The notes: generated from the sequence alone by a model not told the origin. Positions 1-10,266 are shown, numbered from the stretch's first letter. The stretch: 40,649 nucleotides of DNA from Basidiobolus meristosporus CBS 931.73 (GCA_002104905.1 MCFE01000740.1:1-40649), one strand, 5' to 3'. Numbers and translations are program-made.

Positions 1-2
1 AC

Positions 3-302
3 GCCAAGAAGATGGCCACCTTCTTCTTCTCCACCGCATCCCAACACGGTGGCCAAGAGACCACAGCCTTGACCTCCCTCACCACCCTTGCCCACCATGG
101 GATCATCTACGTGCCATTGGGCTTCACCTCACCACACCTGAGTGACAACAGCGAGGTGATTGGTGGAAGTGCTTATGGTGCCGGGACCATTGCCAATGGA
201 GATGGCTCCAGAATGCCCTCAGCCAAGGAATTGGAGGTAGCTGTTCACCAAGGAGAATACTTCACCAGTATTGTCGCTCAGTATGTTCGTGGTAGAGAAT
301 AA
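3..302 (+). CDS. WrbA/Pst2-type NAD(P)H:quinone oxidoreductase, 3' part
   Basis: This is the C-terminal half of a flavodoxin-fold, FMN-binding quinone reductase. The family transfers two electrons from NAD(P)H to quinones and is linked to oxidative-stress protection. The reading frame is open to the left edge, so the ATG at 12 is probably internal and the 5' part lies outside the window. Diagnostic stretches are STASQHGGQETT (FMN-phosphate and ring-contact region), then AHHGIIYVPLGF, then GGSAYGAGTIANGDGSR, followed by the usual C-terminal helix ending YVRGRE. About 99 codons are visible, against roughly 200 in the family. The stop TAA is at 300-302. CpG is at normal frequency, unlike in the repeats to the right. 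It is the only recognisable host gene here. Family call is confident; the exact orthologue is not. Confidence 0.9.
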   Translation, partial: AKKMATFFFSTASQHGGQETTALTSLTTLAHHGIIYVPLGFTSPHLSDNSEVIGGSAYGAGTIANGDGSRMPSAKELEVAVHQGEYFTSIVAQYVRGRE

Positions 303-380
303 GCAACTATTCATGTTACTCCATCTTGTAATTTAAATGCACTGTGTGACTTTGAGCTCTTGATAATACTTTCTCCATGC

Positions 381-386
381 AATAAA
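381..386 (+). terminator. Probable polyadenylation signal of the quinone reductase gene
   Basis: AATAAA lies 79 bases after the stop codon in an AT-rich tract, a plausible 3' end signal. Fungal signals are degenerate, so this rests on position and motif only. Confidence 0.5.
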
Positions 387-1262
387 TATACTGGTCTTAG
401 GTTCCATTTTTTCGAGTTTTCTCCTTTTACGGTCCGCGTGCTGCCCTTATTTAGTATTGATTCCGATTTCTCCTCCGTTTGTGGTTTTTAGTAAATCCGT
501 GGGAAGTCTGATGGCTTGTTTGAATCTTTAAGGTGCTGTCCAACGCACCCCAAATTTTTTATTTCGCCTCTCACAACACATCCTATTGAACTTTATGAAG
601 CTAGCCTAGCCCCGCGATGCCCCTTTCTGCCTTTACGAATTAGTCCCAAGTTTCGAAGGCATTTGTCACACATCATTTGATGCAATAAGCTGGTGAGACT
701 GTGACTCACAGCATAAGCACTTATTTCTTTTTTGTACGCATTTATTGGTACTTGGAAAATCTCGGCCTTTTTAACCATGGTTCTGCATGACAATTTAGAG
801 GCCAATATGCTGTTGCAATTCATTGAGTTAGCATCAAAATTATTCATGCCATGAGTTTCTCAACAAATTACTAGCATATAGAATATTGACGTGAGATTTT
901 GCTTACATTATGGAAATTAGCTATCGCTCATCAAACATTTCGAGCTCACCCATCTCATCCAAATGCCCCTAAATTCTACCCATTGCATCTTGAAGACCTC
1001 ATCACATATGCTCGCCATTAGTTTTACTGTGCGAGTACTTAATTTTAGTTACATCAGTTAATTGCTGTATAGCTGCACATTCCTGCAGTAATGGCAAACC
1101 ACATCCAGGTCCCTGTTGTGCATTTTGCATACTCATCCAAGTAGTGACCTTAGCATAGCCAACAAGGTTACATAGTCCAGTATTTAGTCAGAATATACTT
1201 GGACTAAGCTTACCTATATGTTGACTACTTATAACTTGGTATCTCTTAAAAGGCCTCAATAT
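387..1262. other. Intergenic DNA, no gene recognised
   Basis: This stretch of about 870 bases lies between the host gene and the first retrotransposon. The longest open frame (593-847, minus strand, 84 codons) has no recognisable motif and a composition that does not look coding. I see no LTR, inverted repeat or RNA gene. It is the last sequence to the left that is not clearly repeat-derived. Confidence 0.6.
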
Positions 1263-1611
1263 TGTTGTAAGAGTCTTGGAGATATTGGAAGTGATTGGGA
1301 GGACAAGTAGATTATGTGGTTTTCACTTAATGATTTAATGAATGTAAAAGTAGTATTTATACTTTTACATGGTCTTGGCATTACAAACATGTAAAATAGG
1401 TTGAGAAAGGTCCCAAGAGCATGTGTGCAAAGTTTGGAGCTGTTTGGACAACTTATCAAATTTTCATGTTCTGGGTACCTGGTATTCTGGTGAAATTATT
1501 CCAAGTAGATCCCAACAAGGAATTTGGTCAGTATTCTCTAGGATTTGAAGGTAGCAATCTAAGTGACTAAGTTAGGTGCATATTTAGGTGGAATTACAAA
1601 TTTTTACAACA
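1263..1611 (-). repeat. 3' LTR of copia-A copy A
   Basis: The LTR is 349 bp and bounded by the 8-base inverted repeat TGTTGTAA/TTACAACA. Its sequence matches the LTRs at 5378-5726, 7858-8206 and 12190-12538. It is the 3' LTR of a minus-strand element because the RNase H end of pol lies next to it. Confidence 0.95.
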
Positions 1612-1622
1612 CTCCCACTCAG
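1612..1622 (-). promoter_or_regulatory. Polypurine tract of copia-A copy A
   Basis: Read on the minus strand this is GCTGAGTGGGAG-like sequence directly before the 3' LTR, where plus-strand priming is expected. Copy B has the matching CTGAGTGGAAG at 12179-12189. Confidence 0.65.
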
Positions 1623-4600
1623 CTAAATGCTCATACTGACTAGTCGTAATTTTGACTCAAGATATTCAAACTTGTCTCTAGCTAATGGTTTGGTAATTAT
1701 GTTTGCAAACATTTCACATGTAGGACAGTAACCTAAGCTAACTAAGTTATTCTCTATAGCTTCATGTATGAAATGATGTCTAATATCTATGTGCTTGGTT
1801 CTAGCATGAAAAGTTGGATTTCTACCTAATTGTATACATCCTTGATTATCTTGAAATAAGTGATAGGCGTTTTTGACATAGGCCTAAATCTGTAAAAAGC
1901 TTTCTTGATTACATTGCTTCTTTTGTAGCTTCACAGGCTGCCATTTACTCTGCCTCTGTGGTAGAAAGTGCTACAGTTGGTTGCTTTCTTGAATTCCATG
2001 AAATTGCTCCTTTGCAATAAAGAAAGGTGTATCCTGTGGTGGATCTTCTGTCTTCTAAGTTTTGTCCCCAATCAGCATCAGAGTATCCCATAAGATCCTG
2101 TTCTGAATCCTTATAGGTGTATCTTAAGCAGATATCAGCAGTTCCTTTTAGGTATCTAAAAATCTGCTTAACTGCTGCAATATGATCAGATCCATAGTCC
2201 TGAATATATTGGCTGACAACTCCCACTGAATATGAGATATCTGAACATGTTCCAAGCATGCTATACATCAGAATGCCAACCATAGACTGATAAGGAAAGT
2301 CCGGGCTTTCAGATGGCACCAAGCTCTCTTGATTTGGTTGAGTTTTGACCAAGTTAAGGTTTGTTTCCATAGGGGTAGCTGCCAGTTTACAGTCTTCCAT
2401 TTGGTACTTCTTTAGTATATCTTGAATATACTTGAACTGGCTTAGGGTAATAGTCTGGGTACTTCTGTCTATGGAGAACCTGATCCCTAAGTAGTAACTG
2501 AGTTCTCCTAGATCGGACATCTTGAACTCCTTTGATAGGCTGGATTTAGTCTCTTCTAATGCTTCTAGGTTATTGGCAGCTATAATAAGATCATCCACAT
2601 GTACAGCTAATAGAACTGGATTGGCTCTATCTAGCTTATAGTATATACTATAGTCAGCATTACTCCTTTTGAAACTCAAAGATTCCAAATAAGAATCTAT
2701 CTTGCAATTCCAGGCTCTTGGTGATTGTTTGAGACCGTATAGAGCTTATTTAAGCTTGCAGACCAAATGGGGGTCATCTTGGTCAGCAAACCCATCAAGT
2801 TGGTCCATATGCACATTCTCATCAAGTTCTCCATTCAAAAATGCAGCTTTTACATCCATTTGATGAATGAAAAACTTATATTTGGCTGCAATAGTCAATA
2901 CTAATCTGATGGAATGAAACTTGACTACTGGTGCAAAGGTCTCAGTGTAGTTAAGTCCTTTTGTTTGAGTGCATCATTTGGCCACAAGTCTTGCTTTGTA
3001 TCTTTCAATTGCACCATGAGCCTTGTATTTTGTCTCAAAGACCCATCTGCATCCAATTGATTTTTGGTTAATTGGTAATTTGACTAAGTCCCAAGTTTGA
3101 TTTTCCATCAGGGCCTGATATTCCTCAGTCATTACAGATTGCCAAAACCTTGTCTGAGGGCTATTTAGGGCCTCTTTTACAGTCTGGGGTTCATCAATAA
3201 GGACTGAATAGGCATAGGCTAAGTTTGTACCCTCATTGATATAGTAGTTTGTGCTATTTCTTGTCCAATTGAATCTCCAGGCATTTGAACTGGAATGATC
3301 ACTTCTGGGATATTCCTGGGCACTGATTCTGGCTGAACAATGGTTGTGGAGTCCTCTGGAGTGAAAAATTTTTCATTGTTTTGCTCTGATTCAATCCTGA
3401 CAGTTGGTGGATTTGAGATCAGATTTTTGTCATCATCTGATGTCATTTTTGTGAAAATTTTGAATTTTCTTGAAACAACACATCCTTGGACTTGATTAGC
3501 TTCTTTGCTTTGGTATTGTAGAGTCTGTATACTTTAATCTCATTGCAGTAGCCCAATAATTTTTTTTTATTTTACACTTTTTGGCTCAAATCTTGATACA
3601 GCAGTGGCAACTGATTCCACCCAAAAATCATAGGATAATTTTTGATCATGGATCATAGATCTTGCCATATCAATTATTGATCTGTTTGCACGTTCTGCTA
3701 TTCCTTTTTGCTGTGGGGTGTATGGTACAGTAGTCTCTTGGTTTATCTCATGAATTTTGCAGAAGTGGATGAAGAGTTTTGAGGTATATTCTCCACCATT
3801 GTCAGAGCATATTTTCTTGATTTCTTCACCAGTTTCTCTCTCCATCATTGCTTTAAACTCCCTGAACTAAGACAGAGCTTCTTCCTTTCTCTCCATGAAG
3901 TAGACCCATGTGTATCTTGTATAATCATCAATAAAAGTGATTAAATACTTCATCCTGCCTAAGGATAAATTTGCATAGGTCCACACAGATCTGAGTGAAT
4001 TAGATCTAATTTTTTCTTAGTTTTGATTAACCCAGAGCTCTTGAAAGGTTGTCTGGCTTGTTTCCCATATATGCAGGCTTCACAGTGCTCCAAATTAGCT
4101 GGGGGATTAATTTTTACTCCAGAAATTAGCTGATCTTTGATCATTTACACAAATAATCAAAATTGATGTGTCCAAATCTCCTGTGCCAAAGCATTGGTGT
4201 TTCTTCATTTAAGTTACTTATATTGGCTTCCAAATATGATGGAATATAAGTCAACTTGTATAGATTCTGATCTCTGATACCCAAAGCAATATGGGCACCA
4301 TTTTGATCAGTAATCTTGCATCCAGAATTGTCAAAGCTGAAACTGAGTCCTTCTGCAGTGGCCTTGCTTACAGACAATAGGTTCTTGGCTATTTCTTCAA
4401 CTGCATCAAGTGTTCTATTGTTACATATGAAAACCTTCTTAATTGGAATATCTTGATATTGGGTAAAACATTCTTTTGGTGTGTAAAGTGTTGAGATGCT
4501 CCAGAGTCAATATACCACATCTGAAAGTCCTTGCTTGTGATCATATTTAGTGCAGATATGAATAGTCTATCTTCAGTTGTTGCAGCAGTTCCATATTCTG

Positions 4601-5346
4601 GCTTCTTTTGCTGATTATCTTTCTTTTTGAGACACTGGTCTGATGTGCTTCCTTCCTTTTGCAGTAATTACAAAACAGGTTGCTGTTGCCTTTGTAGGGT
4701 TTTGGGTACCTCCTTTGTTGGCTATCATTACTAATTAAAGCATTTTCTTCTTCCTTCTTATTGGCACTTGATTTTCTTAATTCTTCATCCAGGAGCCTTC
4801 CATATACGTAATTTAAGGTCAAATCTTCAATTCTGGACTCTAGGGCTGATACAAGGCCCTGAAACCTGTCTGTCAGGCTATTCAAGATTGGAACCATCAC
4901 ATCCTCATCATTGCTTGGTACACCCACAGATTCCATTTCATGTATGTGCAGGGTAATTCTGTTAATTAGATTTTTCATTTCTTTTCCTGGCAGCATCTTT
5001 GTAGTAAAAAACTTTTGTCTCAGATACATTTTCTTAGCAGCTGAACATGACTGGCAGGTGTCTTCTAATGCCTTCCAGGCAGCCTTTGCCATTTTTGCTC
5101 TTGAGCATTGAATTAGCAATTTGTCCTTAACATTAAGGCAAATGCAGTTAAAGGCACTTTGCTCTTTCTTCTAGTACTTTAAGGCTTCCTCTCCCACATT
5201 TTTAGGAGGGCATTCTTCTTCCATGACAATATCCCAAAGGCCTCTTTCTTGTAGCAGCATCTTCATCTTCACCTTCCACACTCGGTAGTTAGATCCATCC
5301 AACTTTTAGCAGAGGGAAAAATTCCAGTAATAGCAGTAGTAGACAT
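1623..5346 (-). pseudogene. Degenerate gag-pol of copia-A copy A
   Basis: The coding remnant runs from an ATG at 5346 to a TAG at 1623-1625. In order on the minus strand there is a gag domain (about 4547-5346), a zinc-knuckle region, protease and a pre-integrase zinc finger (4141-4377, WHRRFGH), an integrase core (3567-4144), reverse transcriptase with the catalytic VDD (AVHVDDLII, within 1945-2688), and RNase H. Breaks seen: a one-base loss early in gag compared with copy B, a TAG in the KY-KK segment of gag (a TGG-to-TAG change is likely), the ATGA overlap at 4141-4144 that copy B also has, a deletion removing about 45-50 integrase codons near 3605, several stops across 2689-3200, and a TAA just after STTEAE (1942-1944). 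It cannot make a full polyprotein. Confidence 0.9.
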
Positions 5347-5364
5347 TGCAGAGAGTGCCAGCCT

Positions 5365-5377
5365 GGGGCTCATAACC
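5365..5377 (-). promoter_or_regulatory. Primer-binding site of copia-A copy A (initiator tRNA anticodon region)
   Basis: The minus strand reads GGTTATGAGCCCC immediately inside the 5' LTR. This complements the anticodon stem-loop of eukaryotic initiator tRNA-Met (GGGCUCAUAACC), not its 3' CCA end. Drosophila copia is the established case of priming by a half initiator tRNA. Confidence 0.8.
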
Positions 5378-5726
5378 TATTGTAAGAGTCTTGGAGATAT
5401 TGGAAGTGATTGGGAGGACAAGTAGATTATGTGGTTTTCACTTAATGATTTATTGAATGTAAAAGTAGTATTTATACTTTTACCTGGTCTTGGCATAGCA
5501 AACATGCAGAGTAGGTTAAGGAAGGTCCCAAGAGCATGTGTGCAAAGTTTGGGGCTGTTTGGACAATTTTGAGAATCTTGATGTTCTGGGTACCTGGTAT
5601 TTTGGTGAAAGTATTCTAAGTAAATCCAGACAAGGAATTTGGTCAGTATTCTCTAGGATATGAAGGTAATGATCTAAGTGACTAAGTTAGGTGTATACTT
5701 AGGTGGAAATACAAGCTTTTACAACA
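5378..5726 (-). repeat. 5' LTR of copia-A copy A
   Basis: This is a 349-bp LTR matching 1263-1611. The outer end is intact (TTACAACA on the plus strand). The inner end next to the primer site reads TATTGTAA instead of TGTTGTAA, the same change seen at the inner end of copy B's 5' LTR. Confidence 0.93.
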
Positions 5727-6373
5727 GATATTGGGTAAGAAGTTCTTTTTGGTGTGTAAAGTGTTGAGATGCTTCAGAGTCAATATGCCACATCTGAGAA
5801 ACCTTGTTTGTGGTCATATTTAGTGCTGATATGAATAGTCTATCTTCAGTTGTAGCAGCATTTCCATATCCAGGCTTCTTTTGCTGATTATCTTTCTTTT
5901 TGAGACACTGGTCTGATGTGTGTCCTTTCCTTTTTCAGTAGTTGCAAAACAGGTTGCTGTTGCCTTTGTAAGGTCTTAGGTACCTCTTTTGTTGGTTATC
6001 ATTGCCTATTAAAGCATTCCCTTCTTCCTTCTTATTGGTGCTTGATTTTCTTAATTCATTTTCTATGAGCCTTCCATATACATAATTTTAGGTCAAATCT
6101 TCAGTTCTGGACTCTAGGGCAGATACAAGGCCCTGAAACCTGTCTGTCAGGCTATTCAGGATGGTAACTATCACATCCTCATCAGTAGTTGGTATGCCCA
6201 CATATTCCATTTATTAACCAGCAGGGTTATTCTGTTAATTAAATTTTTCATTTCTTCTCCTGGCAGTATCCTTGTAGTAAAGAGTTTTTGTCTCAGATAC
6301 ATTTTCTTAGCAGCTGAACATGATTGGCAGGTGTCTTCTAATGCCTTCCAGACATTCTTTACCATTTTTGCTC
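5727..6373 (-). pseudogene. copia-A gag-protease fragment
   Basis: On the minus strand this matches roughly 8500-9130 of copy B: the gag helix region (KALEDTCQSCSAAKKMYLRQ), a linker, the zinc knuckle and the segment up to the protease. The zinc-knuckle region and several stops are degenerate. It has no LTR. It abuts the 5' LTR of copy A on one side and copia-B integrase sequence on the other, joined at a short shared word (GAGCA) around 6369-6373. It is a relic of a third copia-A copy. Confidence 0.85.
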
Positions 6374-7857
6374 ATTAGCTTCCAAATTTTGCCATCATAC
6401 ACTCTATACCCTTTAGTATCATCACAACACACAAGAAAGATTACTATTCTACTCTTTGGTTGCAGCTTTGAGCATTTTTTGTCAGGAATGTGATAAAAGA
6501 CACCACTGCTAAAGATCATGAGGTGCTGGAGGTCTAGTTTTTTGGCCTGTAGATGCCTTAAAGGGTGGAGAATCACATAGTGGTGCTGTTAGGTATCTCT
6601 TCTTGGTGTATACTATGCTAGCAACAGATTCTGCTCAGAACATGTAGTCCTTTCTCTTATCATGTAGCATAGATCTTCCCAGCTCTACTATTATTCTATT
6701 TGCACATTCTGCTAATCCATTTTGCTGTGGGGTATGTGAAACAATGGTCTGTTGAAGTATACTGGTGGATGAGCAGTATTTTGCCAACTTCTTTGAGCAG
6801 TATTCCCCTCCATTGTCACTTTGAAGTACCTTCAGTTTACACCCAGTTTGTGTTTCTGCCATATTAGTGAAGTGTTTGAACATCTTTAAAGCCTCATTCT
6901 TTGTTTTCAGCAAGTACATTCATGTATATCTTGTCTAGTCATCAATAAACACCATAAAGTATATCTTGGCTCCAAAAGGCAGTGTTCTCAAGGGCTCACA
7001 TATGTCTGAGTGTACAATGGCCAATACTTTGGTAGTGTTGATGCCTTCTGAGCTCCTGAAATGCAGCCTAGCTTGCTCACCATATGAACATCCCTTACAG
7101 ACACTCAATTTGATTGTATTGAGTAATTAAGGCCTAAAACAAGCTGATTTTTCACCAATTAGAACATTTTCTGTTTCATCAGTCTCAGCAATGTTTACAT
7201 ACTCAGGTACAATGATCATGCATTGTAACTTGTATATATTGTGGTCTCCAATTCCCAAAGCTAGTTTTTGTCCATTTCACTCAATATTGAGCAGCTCAGT
7301 TTAGTAAAAGCAAATTTCAATCCCTGAGCAGTTGCTTTAGTGACTGAGAGTAGATTATTAGCTATTCCAGGTACATAGAGTATGTCAGTCAGTTTTGCTG
7401 TTGTAGCCCCTGAGATATCAATCATATTTAGTTGAATAGAACCACTGATGGTAGCTTTTAGTGCAGAGTTGTCTCTCAGATAAACCTTGCTTACAGGAAT
7501 AGTCTGTAAGTTAGTGAACCACTCCTTTGTGACATAAATATGCTGTGATGATCCAGAGCCAATATGTCACTCATTTCTTTGATCACTTGCACACTCTTGT
7601 GCAGTTAAAAATAGCAGTTCATCAGTAGTTATGTGGTTTGCCTGCCCCAGTTCCAGTCTTTTGCCTGCTTGTTTCTTCTAGCATTTTCTTGCCCAGTGTC
7701 CTGGCTTCTTACAGTGTTTACAGTAAGCAGGTTTTCTTTAGTTTTGTTGCTTTCCCTTCTTTTCTGTTGCCTTTTTGAGCTGAATAAACCATTGTCTTCA
7801 ATTTTCTCTGCTTGATCAATATATCTAAGTTCTTCATGTGGAAGTCTTCCTTTGATA
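6374..7857 (-). pseudogene. copia-B copy C: gag end, protease, integrase remnant
   Basis: Read from 7857 down, this holds a CCHC zinc knuckle (CKHCKKPGHWARKC, near 7700), a protease remnant where the expected DSG reads GSG (IGSGSSQH), the GAG-pre-integrase region, and an integrase core (6635-6919: SDNGGEY, then HTPQQNGLAECANR) followed by the integrase C-terminal region (6380-6576, EGYRVYDGK-like). Many stops and frameshifts interrupt it, including a TAG inside the knuckle tail. Loss of the catalytic protease Asp and of the whole reverse transcriptase makes it non-autonomous. Confidence 0.85.
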
Positions 7858-8206
7858 TGTTGTAAAAATTTGCATTTCCACCTAAATATTCACCTAACTG
7901 AGTCACTTAGATCATCACCTTCAAATCCTAGAGAATACTGACCAAATTCCTTGTTGGGATTTACATAGAATATTTTCACCAGAATACCAGGTACCCAGAA
8001 CATCAAAATTCTCAAAGTTGTCCAAACAGCCCCAAACTTTGCACACATGCTCTTGGGACCTTCCTTAACCTATTCTATGTGTTTGTTATGCCAATACCAG
8101 GTAAAAGTATAGATACTACTTTTACATTCAATAAATCATTAAGTGAGAACCACATAATCTACTTGTCCTCCCAATCACTTCCAATATCTCCAAGACTCTT
8201 ACAATA
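7858..8206 (+). repeat. 5' LTR of copia-A copy B
   Basis: The 349-bp LTR begins TGTTGTAA and ends TTACAATA. The final CA is changed to TA next to the primer-binding site, as in copy A. Confidence 0.95.
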
Positions 8207-8219
8207 GGTTATGAGCCCC
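8207..8219 (+). promoter_or_regulatory. Primer-binding site of copia-A copy B
   Basis: GGTTATGAGCCCC directly follows the LTR. It is complementary to the anticodon stem-loop of initiator tRNA-Met, implying a half-tRNA primer as in Drosophila copia. Confidence 0.8.
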
Positions 8220-8464
8220 AGGCTGTCACTCTCTGCAATGTCTACTACTGCTATTACTGGAATTTTTCCCTCTGCTGAAAAGTTGGATTGATCTAACTAC
8301 CGAGTATGGAAGGTGAAGATGAAGATGCTGCTACAAGAAAGAGGCCTTTGGGATATTGTCATGGAAGAAGAATGCCCTCCTAAAAATGTGGGAGAGGAAC
8401 CCCAAAGTACCAGAAGAAAGAGCAAAGTGCCTTTAACTGTGTTTGCCTTAATGTCAAGGACAAA

Positions 8465-9523
8465 TTGCTAATTCAATGCTCAAGAGCAAAAACAGCAAAG
8501 AATGCCTGGAAAGCATTAGAAGACACCTACCAGTCATGTTCAGCTGCTAAGAAAATGTATCTGAGACAAGTACTCTTTACTACAAAGATGCTGCCAGGAG
8601 AAGAAATGAAAGATCTAATTAACAGAATTACCCTACTGGTAGATGAGATGGAATCTGTGGGCATACCAACTAATGATGAGGATGTGATAGTAACCATCCT
8701 GAATAGCCTGACAGACAAGTTTCAGGGCCTTGTATCAGCCCCAGATTCCAGAACTGAAGATTTGACCTTAAATTACGTATATGGAAGGCTCCTGGATGAA
8801 GAATTAAGAAAATCAAGCGTCAATAAGAAGGAAGAAGAAAATGCTTTAATAAGCAATGATAGCCAACAAAGGAGGTACCCAAGACCCTACAAAGCCAACA
8901 GCAACCTGTTTTGCAACTACTGCAAAAGGAAAGGACACACATCAGACCAGTGTTTCAAAAAGAGAGATTATCAGCAAAAGAAGCCTGAATATGGAAATGC
9001 TGCAACAACTGAAGATAGACTATTCATATCTGCACTAAATATGTCCACAAACAAGGATTCTCAGATGTGGTATATTGACTCTGGAGCATCTCAACACTTT
9101 ACACACCAAAAAGAACTTTTTACCCAATATCAAGAAATTCCAATTAAGAGGGTTTTCATGGGTGACAATAGAACACTTGATGCAGTGGGACAAGGAACTA
9201 TGCAAGTAAATCTTAGAAGCAGTGAAGGAAGCCATTCACTGACCTTTAAAGAAGTACTCTATGCACCAGAAATAGCCAAGAACCTACTCTCTGTAAGCAA
9301 GGCCATTGCAGAAGGACTCAGTTTCAGTTTTGACAATTCCGGATGCAGGATCACTGATCAAAATGGTGTCCATATTGCTTTAGGCATCAGAGATCAGAGT
9401 CTATACAGGTTAACTTATTTTCCATCATATCTGGAAGCCGGTATAAGTAACTTAAATGAAGAAACACCAATGCTTTGGCACAGGAGATTTGGACACATCA
9501 ATTTTGATAATTGGCGTAAATGA
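8465..9523 (+). CDS. copia-A copy B gag-protease ORF
   Basis: This open block of 352 codons is part of the larger gag-pol. It holds the gag UBN2-like helical region (residues 1-130), a CCHC zinc knuckle (C150, C153, H158, C163) for RNA binding, a retropepsin site DSGA with D205, and the start of the GAG-pre-integrase zinc finger (H339, H344 in WHRRFGH). The listed ATG is internal, since homologous gag sequence continues upstream in a shifted frame. The TGA stop overlaps the ATG of the integrase block (ATGA at 9520-9523), and copy A has the same arrangement. Key protease and knuckle residues are intact. Confidence 0.85.
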   Translation: MLIQCSRAKTAKNAWKALEDTYQSCSAAKKMYLRQVLFTTKMLPGEEMKDLINRITLLVDEMESVGIPTNDEDVIVTILNSLTDKFQGLVSAPDSRTEDLTLNYVYGRLLDEELRKSSVNKKEEENALISNDSQQRRYPRPYKANSNLFCNYCKRKGHTSDQCFKKRDYQQKKPEYGNAATTEDRLFISALNMSTNKDSQMWYIDSGASQHFTHQKELFTQYQEIPIKRVFMGDNRTLDAVGQGTMQVNLRSSEGSHSLTFKEVLYAPEIAKNLLSVSKAIAEGLSFSFDNSGCRITDQNGVHIALGIRDQSLYRLTYFPSYLEAGISNLNEETPMLWHRRFGHINFDNWRK

Positions 9524-10266
9524 TCAAAGATCAGCTAATTTCTGGAGTAAAAAATGATCCCCCAGCTAATTTGGAGCACTGTGAAGCCTGCATATATGGG
9601 AAACAAGCCAGACAACTGTTCAAGAGTTCTGGGTTAATCATAACTAAGAAAAAATTAGATCTAATTCACTCAGATCTGTGTGGACCTATGCAAAATTTAT
9701 CCTTAGGCAGTATGAAGTATTTAATCACTTTTATTGATGATTATACAAGATACACATGGGTCTACTTCATGGAGAGAAAGGAAGAAGCTCTGTCTAAGTT
9801 CAGGGAGTTTAAAGCCATGGTGGAGAGAGAAAGTGGTGAAGAAATCAAGAAAATATGCTCTGACAATGGTGGAGAATATACCTCAAAACTCTTCATCCAC
9901 TTCTGCAAGATTCATGGGATAAACCAAGAGACTACTGTACCATACTTCCCACAGCAAAAAGGAATAGCTGAACATGCTAACAGATCAATAATTGATATGG
10001 CAAGATCTATGATCCATGATCAAAAATTATCCTATGATTTTTGGGTGAAATCAGTTGCCACTGCTGTATACCTTAAAAATAGGAGTTATAATAGAATACT
10101 TCATGATTATACTCCATTTGAAGCATGGTATGGATACAGACCAAGTGCAGAACATCTAAGAATATATGGGTGTACAGCATATGCTAAAATACTGGCCCAA
10201 AATCAGTCAAAATATGAGCCAAAAAATGTAAAGTACATATTTTTGGGCTACTGCAATGAGAGTTAG
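9520..10266 (+). CDS. copia-A copy B integrase ORF
   Basis: This 248-codon block begins inside the GAG-pre-integrase zinc finger, supplying its Cys pair (HCEACIYGK, residues 20-28), and runs through the integrase core. The catalytic triad is visible: D52 (LIHSDLCG), D115 (CSDNGGEY) and E151 (GIAEHANR), with the canonical 35 residues between the second Asp and the Glu. It is followed by the copia-type region ending IFLGYCNES. It stops at TAG 10264-10266, probably a mutated Lys codon, since homologous sequence continues in the same frame. The function would be insertion of the cDNA. The protein as drawn lacks the His pair of its own zinc finger. Confidence 0.85.
   Translation: MIKDQLISGVKNDPPANLEHCEACIYGKQARQLFKSSGLIITKKKLDLIHSDLCGPMQNLSLGSMKYLITFIDDYTRYTWVYFMERKEEALSKFREFKAMVERESGEEIKKICSDNGGEYTSKLFIHFCKIHGINQETTVPYFPQQKGIAEHANRSIIDMARSMIHDQKLSYDFWVKSVATAVYLKNRSYNRILHDYTPFEAWYGYRPSAEHLRIYGCTAYAKILAQNQSKYEPKNVKYIFLGYCNES

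Larger units (their letters stand above)
1263..5726 (-). mobile_element. Ty1/copia retrotransposon copia-A, copy A
   Basis: This is an LTR-to-LTR copy read on the minus strand. Two 349-bp LTRs (1263-1611 and 5378-5726) flank a degenerate gag-pol. The order protease, integrase, reverse transcriptase, RNase H places it in Ty1/copia. A primer-binding site (5365-5377) adjoins the 5' LTR and a purine-rich tract adjoins the 3' LTR. It is about 220 bases shorter than copy B, largely through an internal integrase deletion. The 5-base flanks are AATAT (1258-1262) and GATAT (5727-5731), a four-of-five match. The left flank is unrelated intergenic DNA but the right flank is copia-A protease sequence, so the flanks were not obviously contiguous before insertion. 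Confidence 0.93.

Noticed and set aside
593-847. 84-codon minus-strand open frame left of the first retrotransposon
   Set aside because: No recognisable motif, no domain-like composition and no supporting context; most likely a chance frame.
387-1262. A host tRNA or snoRNA in the intergenic DNA
   Set aside because: No cloverleaf, A/B box pair or C/D box arrangement could be found by eye.
7633-7815. 60-codon plus-strand frame with a hydrophobic, membrane-like sequence
   Set aside because: It is antisense to the zinc-knuckle region of copia-B copy C; the same antisense frame appears at 28225-28440.
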